From: Scytalidium lignicola
Taxonomy: Eukaryota; Ascomycota; Leotiomycetes
DNA: 64,000 bases
NCBI GenBank assembly: GCA_002812745.2
Contig: NCSJ02000001.1
Coordinates: 1-64,000 of the forward strand
Reading direction: 5' to 3'
The notes beneath the pieces are model-generated. The model had not been told where the DNA came from. It saw nothing but the letters and a program-made list of their open reading frames with translations, and ran no database searches. Position 1 is the first letter of the stretch. Each line of letters begins with the position of its first letter. This document shows positions 56,672 through 64,000 of the stretch, one piece after another. The position numbers were made by a program, and so were the translations under genes.

Positions 56672-57574
56672 TCATCCCTCCAACGAATACCCAACATCGC
56701 CGTCATTCTCCCTCCCCATTCGAATCAATCTCTCCTTCATCCCCTCCGCAACTCTCCTATCCTCCTCATCCTCAATAATACTCAAATCAATCCCATCAAC
56801 CCAACTCCCAATCCCATGCTGCAACACATTTCTTGCATTCGTCTTCCCGCCAAGTACATGTCCCATCGTCCCATGCAACGTCATCCTCTCCTTCCCGGAA
56901 TCATAAACCCCGCGATGGAAAATGTTGTTATTGTAAAACACTATATCACCAGCTTTCATCTTGACGAAAATTTGTCCAGGCACATCCTTCTCGAAGGGAT
57001 CAGCTCCGCGCTCGAAGGCCGTGCGAGCGCGACGATGTGATCCGGGGACTACGATCAGACTTTCGTCGTCGTAGAGAGCTAGGTTCCACTGCGCATGCCA
57101 CGCAGGTTTTTTTAGTCGTGCCAATTCCTCCTCGTCTGTCGCGGTAGGAGGGATATCATCTCTATGCCATCTCAACTCAAAGTCCCTCTCCGGTCGCACA
57201 AGCATATTGAACAACTCTAGTACCAACACCTCATCCTCGCACTGCAGAAGCTCCTTAACTACATCCCGGATCTTCTTAGAGAAGTAGTGTCTTGTGTAGA
57301 CTTCGTGCCCGGGTATGTCGGGATGAAGTAGGAATTGCACGCCCCAGATTCCTTCGGCCGCGGGGTTTGCGCCTGTAGGGAGGTTGAGGTTCCATGGCGG
57401 GAATTGTTTGGGGACGGTGCGGACGGGGGGCCAGTTTCCGGCGCGGGCGTAGTCGGTGGTTTTCTGGGTTGTTGTACGGAGGATGGAGAGTTCTTGGGGA
57501 GAGAGGAAGGAGGGGATGTGGACGAAGCCGTCGCGTTCGAGGGAGAGGAGGTGGGGTGATTTAGAGATTGTCAT
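56672..57574 (-). CDS. Phytanoyl-CoA dioxygenase (PhyH) family protein
   Basis: Single exon, 300 aa from the ATG at 57574 (MTISKSPHLLSLERDGFVHI); an in-frame extension to 57601 would need a TTG start. It has the PhyH pattern: ERDGFVHIPSFLSPQELSIL at the N-terminus, the iron ligands His and Asp in LRWHRDDIPP, the distal His in NNIFHRGVYD and the 2-oxoglutarate-binding Arg in KERMTLHGTMGH. The loop LIVVPGSHRRART is typical. The family contains Fe(II)/2-oxoglutarate-dependent oxygenases that hydroxylate fatty acyl-CoAs and many secondary metabolites. No biosynthetic partners are nearby, so the substrate is open. Confidence 0.9.
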   Translation of the reverse strand: MTISKSPHLLSLERDGFVHIPSFLSPQELSILRTTTQKTTDYARAGNWPPVRTVPKQFPPWNLNLPTGANPAAEGIWGVQFLLHPDIPGHEVYTRHYFSKKIRDVVKELLQCEDEVLVLELFNMLVRPERDFELRWHRDDIPPTATDEEELARLKKPAWHAQWNLALYDDESLIVVPGSHRRARTAFERGADPFEKDVPGQIFVKMKAGDIVFYNNNIFHRGVYDSGKERMTLHGTMGHVLGGKTNARNVLQHGIGSWVDGIDLSIIEDEEDRRVAEGMKERLIRMGRENDGDVGYSLEG

Positions 57575-58320
57575 GGTTGTTAGAAAGAGAGATGGGTTCA
57601 ATGGGGGTTTGAAATTCGAGATGAAGACACTGATAGAGGTATATAAATTGTGTGACAGGTATTAGTAAGGGTTCTTAACGTGAAGGCAGGTAACTCTGCG
57701 TGATGTGGTCGGAATTGAAGTCCTTCCTTTCTATCTCTGTTGGATATCAAAGAGAGCTTGAATTGAACCGACTGGAGGATTATAACAGACCAAAACTTGA
57801 CCGATGCCAAAGGTGGGAACTTTGAGCATTGGCATGTAACGTAACTCTATTTTGGGGGATCTTACGATAGACTCGACTTGACTTGACTTGACTTGACTTA
57901 GAGCTTCAGCCTTTTGCGGCGCGCATTCAATCTGCCAAGCCATCTTTGAGTGGAGGTGCTCGAGTAATACCCCGCATAGCCCACCACTAGTCATATATTA
58001 ACTAATTAAATTCATTTTTAAGGGTGGTTTTTTAATAATTTATGTATAAAGTTAATCATTAATGTAAGAGCGCTTTATGTGTTATTTTCATTTTTATATA
58101 TGACATTTATAAAATAGGCTATCATATAATTGTAAGCCCTACGAGGTAATTCATATTAGGAGTCAAAAGGAACTCATTCTAAAATTGGTATAAAGTACTA
58201 GGAAATGACGATAGATATTACATACAGTGAAATTGATTCCAGCAAATAATGTCAGTGAGTTTCCAAAATATACTGAGCTTAGCTCTATCCTATTAAGGCT
58301 CCTCCTCTACCGCTCATTAA
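57575..58320. other. Intergenic, AT-rich, with TTGAC repeat
   Basis: Promoter of the dioxygenase gene and 3' flank of the CorA-like gene. A pentamer repeat (CTTGA/TTGAC, five units) lies at 57872-57899. From about 57990 to 58200 the sequence is very AT-rich. No gene seen. Confidence 0.55.
57872..57899. repeat. TTGAC pentamer microsatellite
   Basis: Five successive ACTTG/TTGAC units upstream of the dioxygenase gene. Confidence 0.85.
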
Positions 58321-61123
58321 TCAGGAGTTCTTTCTAGCCATTTTACTGACATTGAGCCACAGATCCCGCATCTGATAAATAAATAACCACCATTCAGATG
58401 GTGTCTTCCGTTGGTTATTAGGTGGAAATTCTTCAAACCCTTCTCTGAGATCTACCCAGAATTCACGTGTATCATCTTGCATCTTCTCCAGCAGCCGTGT
58501 TCTCCGGTCATAGTACTTCCTTCCGAGAAGTCCGGAAATATTCCCAAGATTGAATACAATCATATATGTTACAAAGCCGATCAAGATAGCAGTAATAATG
58601 AAGGGATTTCTAGTGTCACTGTCGGTAACATTAGGAATTGCCCAGAGTGCCTATAGTTCGTGTACCGGTGATATTAGCGCTCTTTAACATACTGGAACTT
58701 TGATGCAGAGAAATTCACCCGATAATTTTCTAGGAGAGAGGTAAACTTACAGCACAGAATGCCAATGGCAAGTAGAAGATGCTAACATAGGTTAGCAACT
58801 GCACATTCTCCCCTAGCCTGGTCGAGGATCTGCTCTCGATGAGAGCGCTAGCATTAAAGAGCTAGGCTAAAATGTCAGTGAGGCCAAGGATAGTTAACTA
58901 CGAAAAGAATGCAGAGAATACAAATACTGAAATGAAGGGGTCAACTCACGCCATCACGCAATGCTTGTACTGTCGTTAATCTGTTCTGAAATTCTGATCG
59001 CAAGTCTTCCAAGCTCTGCCGTAAATCCCCCGCTTCCTTATCCAGCGCTTCAAGCTTCACTAGGTTTTCTCGTTGCCTCTCTAGATCNTTTTCGTTGCTT
59101 ATATTTTCGATCTATCTCTAGCCTTATATTTAGATCTTTTCGTTGCTTTTCTAGGTCTCCTAGCTTTTCTAGAATTTCTACCGTATAAAAATCTCCTCGT
59201 TGCCTCTCTAGATTATTTTGTTGCTTATATCTTCGATTTATCTCTAGCCTTTTATTTAGATCTTTTCGTTGGTTTTCTAGGTCTCCTAGCTTTTTTAGAT
59301 ATTCTCTCCTATATATATCTTCTCGTTGCTTTTCTAGATCTCCTAGCTTTTCTAGATGTTCTCCCTTATCTATATATTCTCGTTGCCTCTCTAGATTTTC
59401 TCGTTGCTTTTCTAGGTCTCCTAGCTTTTCTAGATATTTTTCCTTATCTATATATTCTCGTTGCCTCTCTAGATCTTCTCGACGCTGTAGGAGTGGATCA
59501 ATCCGAGCTTCACGGAATAGGTTCCATTGGTTAATATTATCTCCAATACTGATAATAAACTCATTGAGGGAGCCTATAGCCCAAAAATATAACCTGGATC
59601 GGCTGAGATTTTCGTCATCGAACAAAAGTTGGGAGTAAGCCTTGGGGTCCATGAAACCCTGATCTTCATTTACCAGGCTTGTGATATAATCATTCAATCT
59701 CCTCCATCTTCTTTCAACCACCCTTAGCGCAAACACAATGCAAGTAAGTTCAGCAACTTCCCTGCTTGCCTGGCCCACATCCATTGCCCATTTTGTTCTG
59801 CGCTCTTTTTGTTCTTGTTCGATACTATCAGATGAATTTTGTGAAGTATCTTGAAAGAAACCAGAGGGACTCAGAAGTAAAATTGTCCAATACTTGTCAA
59901 ATAGATCGGTTATGTTAGCCTCTAATCCCACAGATGAACGTGCCCCATGGTGGGGATCCCCTGCAGTCAGAATCTGTTCAATTATAAGCATATATTATTG
60001 GAGTAGATTCACCGCCTCACCGTGAACGAACTTAGCGCAAAAGCTCGACCCTCGGCTTTGTATTTATCAACATCCTTGCATGGGTAAAGACGGCCAACTT
60101 TTTGGTACTTGTTCTGATCCCGCTTCTTGAGATTCTCTCGGTCCACATTTTCTAACCACTCATAGAATCTGATGTGGAATCCATTGCGGACATCAGTGTA
60201 TGGATTTGTAACCTTGCTACCACCTCTTCGTTCACAAGATAGATGAAGAACGGTCGCTTTCCTAACTGGGTCCTCGATTTCGTCGAAGACAAGAAAAGGG
60301 AATGATTCAAGAGACCATTTATTTTGCTCATAGGATAACCGTCTTTGTGCTAGCAGTGAAAGACCCTCGCAAAATCTGCAAAAAGTCAGGACATTGCTGC
60401 TTGTCTACTTATCCAGAAGGCGATACTCACATAATCCTATTCCATGGTGCAATCCTATGAGAATTTTCTCCTGGAAGTTCGAGTCTCGGGCTGAGAAACG
60501 ATTCAGCATCAAATTTAGTGGTGGGGCCTTGTTGAGGCCTATTATATGTTAGATCGAAATGCGAATTTTTTGAAGGAAACCGACAGTTTACTCCACGTGC
60601 CACTCCACTCATCTATCTCGCTACGAGTCATCTCGTCACCATGAATCTCAGTATACTTATTTTCTCCAATTCGATACAACAAGTTACCGAATTTTGGTTT
60701 TGACGGATGGATGTCTAAGATGAAGAAATCACCGAATCTCATTATTTCGTCTCTAAACATGCTAAGTTTCTTAATCTTTTCCTTGGCAATTTCCAGAAAA
60801 GCCTGGTTTCTGGACCCCCGGTCGTGTCCGTGTGGAGCAAAGAACGAAGCTGGGAGGATACTTAGACCAGAAAGATGCATATAATAATCATATAAGAGCA
60901 TAGTCCAATACAGATCGAACGCCAGCTTAATTCTTCCATCTTGTGGGATATCCAACACGGAATTTAAGGATTCCCTAGCCGTATCTTCGTAATCCAGAAC
61001 TTTGACAGGCGCTTCATATACGATGAAAGAAGATGAGGAGCTTGTACCACTGGGAACAGGGGTAGGACTATCTGTTATTTCGTGTGTAGTGTGATTTTTG
61101 GAGCATGAAATAGAATGGAACAT
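58321..61123 (-). CDS. CorA-like two-helix membrane protein with repeated coiled coil
   Basis: Six exons: 61123-60597, 60538-60431, 60375-60021, 59973-58950, 58861-58751, 58650-58321; predicted 817 aa after removal of the surplus N at 59088. The N-terminal 350 residues are hydrophilic and unrecognised. A long Glu/Lys/Arg coiled coil (about residues 480-640) is built of near-identical blocks, with LEKLGDLEKQR recurring four times. The C-terminus has GLFNASALIESRSSTRLGEN, the membrane segment LTYVSIFYLPLAFCALWAIP, a short loop and a second segment PFIITAILIGFVTYMIVFNL. This helix-loop-helix end is like that of fungal CorA-like proteins, but the GMN motif of true magnesium channels is not evident. 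Transport function is therefore doubtful. The first splice donor (GGCAC/GTGGAG) is weak. Confidence 0.75.
59088..59500 (-). repeat. Coding tandem repeat in CorA-like gene
   Basis: Degenerate repeat units within exon 4, visible in DNA as alternating TCTCGTTGCYTYTCTAGAT and TCCTAGCTTTTCTAGAT blocks. At protein level LEKLGDLEKQR-type units recur at four points, two LERQREYIDK blocks lie upstream, and a longer unit (DLNKRLEINRRYKQ / DLNIRLEIDRKYKQ) occurs twice. The repeats keep frame and heptad pattern. Confidence 0.8.
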
Positions 61124-62501
61124 CCGTTTCTCCACAGGTAACAACTACGATAACAACTATCAGTTTAAAGATAAAACAGTCTCAGTGCCTTCCAGTAAGC
61201 TTACTTTGTTGCGCTTTAATCCTCCCTTTCATTCAAACGATACGGTTAACCATAACTCAAGAGAAAGGTGTAGTGCACTGTACCTCCTTTAACATCTTTT
61301 TTAAAACAGTTAGTCATAAATTTCGTGCTTAAATAGACCTAAAGATATGGTTTCATCAATCTGATCAACTTACAGACTATATACCACGGATAAACAATCA
61401 GGTTAACCATCGATTAAAGAGTAAATTAGGGTGTATATTAGTTTGGGTGACCTACTGCCTAAATATTTTTCAAATGTTTAAATTAGCACTTGATCCAAGT
61501 AATAAAGGACCTTACAACAAGCTGGTTGATTTTCTTCATCTGACTAATTTAAATGGCAAGGAAGCTAACCCACACAAAGACAAGATCAGATCTAGACTAA
61601 CCCATTCTAAGTACCTTTCCATACTGAAATATCAAAATCCTTTTCGTAGTGAAGTATTTAATCATAGATCTCATACGGCTTATTAAATTATGGCTACTGC
61701 ACAACTAATGCGGGGTGCGCAATGGTAGGGGAATCAAAATTAGTAAGTTGTGTGACAATAGCTTTCACGCGTTATTATGGATGATATTTTAGAAATTCGA
61801 ATTGGGCGGGGAGGTGGGCTAAAGGAGAATTAAAATAAATACAGCGAGGAGCCTCTTCATCTGCATACCAAGCTGGGATGGGTTGCATAGCCACCTGCGG
61901 TGTGATTTCTATCAGTAGGCGTTCCGTCGGCCTCAAACATTAGAAGCCAATCAAGCTGCGGGTTTGTGGACGTCGGGGTAGTATTGGTCGATTTAGCTGT
62001 AACATGTCAAGGCATCATGAGCGGCTGAATAGAGCGACCGCTTTTGGCGGGCCACTGGTTGTGTCCCACGAATTACTTGTAGAGCTAGGAAAAGTAAATC
62101 TACCACACACGCACTTGTGTTTATACAAGAACATTTTCTACAACACGCAGAAGCCTAGAAAAGTGCCGAACCTCTAAATTTATTACTGACACTTCATTGG
62201 CCGTCTACTTTGGCCGTAGCCTCGTAGTGAACTAGTTAATCCTGATGTGAGGCTGAAGTATCTAGGAGGATAATTAATAGTCGTTCTGAATCCAATGGGC
62301 AGTCGTTGCTTATCAGCCACACCTCAGTCACATGCCGAACGTGGCTAGTTTCACTACCCGTAGCCCTACCCGTACCTTTAACGAATTCCCCCCCCCACTA
62401 AGGGAATTTCCTCAAATTTTAGCACTTTCAACCTCCTCTTCTTCCTAGCCTCAGTCAACCATCACGTCCTGCCTCCAACACCCGCCCTGACCTCCAACAA
62501 G
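61124..62501. other. Divergent intergenic, CorA-like / eL30
   Basis: 1.4 kb between divergent genes. A frame at 61447-61686 has no family resemblance. The last 150 bp are pyrimidine-rich (CCTCCTCTTCTTCC near 62432), the usual initiation context of ribosomal-protein genes. Nothing else recognised. Confidence 0.5.
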
Positions 62502-63075
62502 ATGGCACCACGCAAGACCAAGAAGACCACGGATACGCTTAACTCTCGTCTTGCCCTGGTAATGAAATCGGGCAAGGTCACCTTGGGCTTTCAATCCTCA
62601 TTGAAGAGTCTGCGCTCAGGCAAGGCCAAGCTTGTGATCATCGCCGCCAACTGCCCTCCACTTCGAAAATCAGAGCTTGAGTGTAAGAACTGCTGCTAGA
62701 ACTTGATAGAGATATACATAAACTAACTGAAGCCCCAGATTATGCCATGCTCTCAAAGAGCCCTGTCCACCACTTTAGTGGCAACAACGTACGCTACAAC
62801 CCCCCAACATAATAACCCTCTCAACCTATACACCACACGGCGATGATGGCAGAAAACCTGCTGCATTTCCCCCCTTTGTGTTGACCGATCATTGGGGCTC
62901 TCAATTTGAGAGCCCCTGCCTGCGAAGGAGCTTCCTTGGAAGCTTTGGAGGCCACATGTGCTGACGTTTCTTGCAGATTGAACTTGGAACGGCTTGTGGT
63001 AAGCTGTTTCGATGCTCAACTATGGTTGTGCTAGACGCAGGCGATTCCGATATTTTGAGTCAGGAGACAGCATAA
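62502..63075 (+). CDS. RPL30: 60S ribosomal protein L30 (eL30)
   Basis: Three exons: 62502-62682, 62739-62788, 62977-63075; introns 56 and 188 nt; predicted 109 aa, exactly the family size. [20 protein letters not shown], then [20 protein letters not shown] and [20 protein letters not shown] are diagnostic. Exon 2 gives [17 protein letters not shown] and exon 3 [27 protein letters not shown]. eL30 is an RNA-binding L7Ae-fold protein of the large ribosomal subunit. In yeast it blocks splicing of its own transcript by binding a kink-turn; whether intron 1 or 2 here carries such a structure I cannot tell by eye. Confidence 0.96.
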
Positions 63076-63869
63076 AAATTTTGAGCTGGATCCTGGGGCA
63101 ATTGATATGGAGGAAACAGAATCTGATCAATTGTACAATTTTAAGGAGAAGCAGAAACGGAAATTTGAAAACAAAAAAATTCATTTCCGTGTATCTCCCA
63201 ACTTTTAGCATTAAATTGAAGATTACTTTTTTTTGCTACGGATTTTTGCAGAAATTTGAATTGTTGTTATGGAACTGAGGAGATGACGGCTTGAGAAAAG
63301 CGTACCAAAACCACTTTCCTCTCTTTTGTCCTTCCTCAGCATAAATCTACACGTTTCCGTCAGAGGCATCATTCCAAGCGAACTCAATAACATTGTATCT
63401 GCTAATATAATCTATCTCTCATCATTCCCATAGCCTCTGATCCAATCACTCTCATCAGTCAAGGTTTTCGTTGGCATGCTTATCACTTCTCGTTGTTCTT
63501 TATCGTTCCATATGGCTTGTTCTTTTTCATATATCGCTAATACACACTTGTCCCTTCACTTCTATCAGTCGCCCACCTCTTTGTAATTTCAACAGTCATG
63601 GATAGAAAGGCCCCAAATCTGCGTGGATCTGCACTAGAAGAACAAAAGAGAACCTCCTCTCAATATATAAGTACTCCTGTACCAGTCTAGTATATCATGC
63701 TTGCAATATCAAGACGTCGAGATCTTCATCTTCCCATTTAAGATCTATATATATACACAGAATATCCGATAGACAATTGTGCAATATTCCTGATACAAAA
63801 TTGCAACCTGGCTGCCTATTACAGAGATCTAGATAATCTCAGATGCCATCTAGCCAGCTTTCCATAGGA
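63076..63869. other. Intergenic: 3' flanks
   Basis: Convergent gap between RPL30 and the partial gene at the right edge. No coding region or RNA gene seen. Confidence 0.5.
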
Positions 63870-64000
63870 CTAAGAGCTCGGTCCAGCCCCTAAAATCCTC
63901 CGCAAATGCTCTCCCCGAGCGCAATTACTCGGAATACTCCCAATAATATCCCACCATCCGCCTGCATTACCTTCCTTAGCACACCTATCTCTCAATTCCT
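63870..64000 (-). CDS. Partial gene at right edge (C-terminal 42 residues)
   Basis: An open frame runs from the window edge to a TAG at 63870-63872. The visible peptide includes ELRDRCAKEGNAGGWWDIIG and ARGEHLRRILGAGPSS. It has sensible, globular composition without stop codons, and its base use differs from the AT-rich flank. I do not recognise the family. The rest of the gene lies outside the window. Confidence 0.5.
   Translation of the reverse strand, partial: ELRDRCAKEGNAGGWWDIIGSIPSNCARGEHLRRILGAGPSS

Noticed and set aside
56439..56906. 155-codon plus-strand frame
   Set aside because: Largely antisense to the PhyH dioxygenase gene, whose motifs are unambiguous.
1..64000. CRISPR arrays, prokaryotic operons, transposase or reverse-transcriptase genes, rRNA
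   Set aside because: None seen; gene structure is eukaryotic throughout, and repeats found are microsatellites or short arrays without mobile-element features.

Overview
The window is a piece of nuclear DNA from a filamentous ascomycete (Pezizomycotina). Genes carry short GT-AG introns of about 45-90 nt with CTAAC-like branch sites, spacing is dense, and the protein families (GH3-GNAT N-acetylglucosaminidase, Ndt80/PhoG-type Ron1 regulator, DUF8035, L-galactonate dehydratase, fungal copper amine oxidase) are typical of that group. The AT-leaning composition and protein flavour suggest a Leotiomycete, perhaps Sclerotiniaceae, but this is inference. Single N bases beside homopolymer runs point to a pyrosequencing-type assembly; several fall inside exons and shift the frame.

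Layout. 1-12.4 kb: a DUF8035 arginine-rich protein, a copper amine oxidase with a cluster of GATA sites upstream, a secreted SGNH (CE16-like) esterase, an unrecognised protein preceded by a 54-56 bp tandem repeat, and a TANGO2-like NRDE protein. 12.9-24.4 kb: an intron-containing tRNA-Ala(UGC), a TB2/DP1/HVA22 membrane-shaping protein, then a run of mostly mitochondrial or cofactor genes: MGM101, a COA4-like twin CX9C protein, biotin-protein ligase, HRI1, holocytochrome c heme lyase and a UbiB/ADCK-type kinase. 25.6-29.4 kb: a two-helix membrane protein of unknown role, an RRM-containing nucleolar-type protein, and tRNA-Ala(CGC).

29.9-47.9 kb is the most coherent part. It is an N-acetylglucosamine (GlcNAc) use cluster: GlcNAc-6-phosphate deacetylase, GH3 N-acetylglucosaminidase fused to a GNAT domain, Ndt80/PhoG-type regulator (Ron1-like), hexokinase-like GlcNAc kinase candidate, and glucosamine-6-phosphate deaminase. 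Together they would release GlcNAc from chitin fragments, phosphorylate it, deacetylate it and deaminate it to fructose-6-phosphate, under a local regulator. A peroxisomal-type D-amino-acid oxidase lies at the edge. No GlcNAc transporter gene is visible in the window.

49-64 kb: L-galactonate dehydratase (pectin/galacturonate catabolism) with a matching galacturonate-responsive element upstream, a secreted GH125 alpha-mannosidase, an ankyrin protein broken by two apparent homopolymer frameshifts, a PhyH-type dioxygenase, a CorA-like membrane protein with a coding repeat that makes a coiled coil, ribosomal protein eL30, and a truncated gene at the right edge. Exon limits were derived by hand from splice signals and reading frame; for every spliced gene the summed exon length was checked to be a multiple of three (surplus Ns removed where stated).
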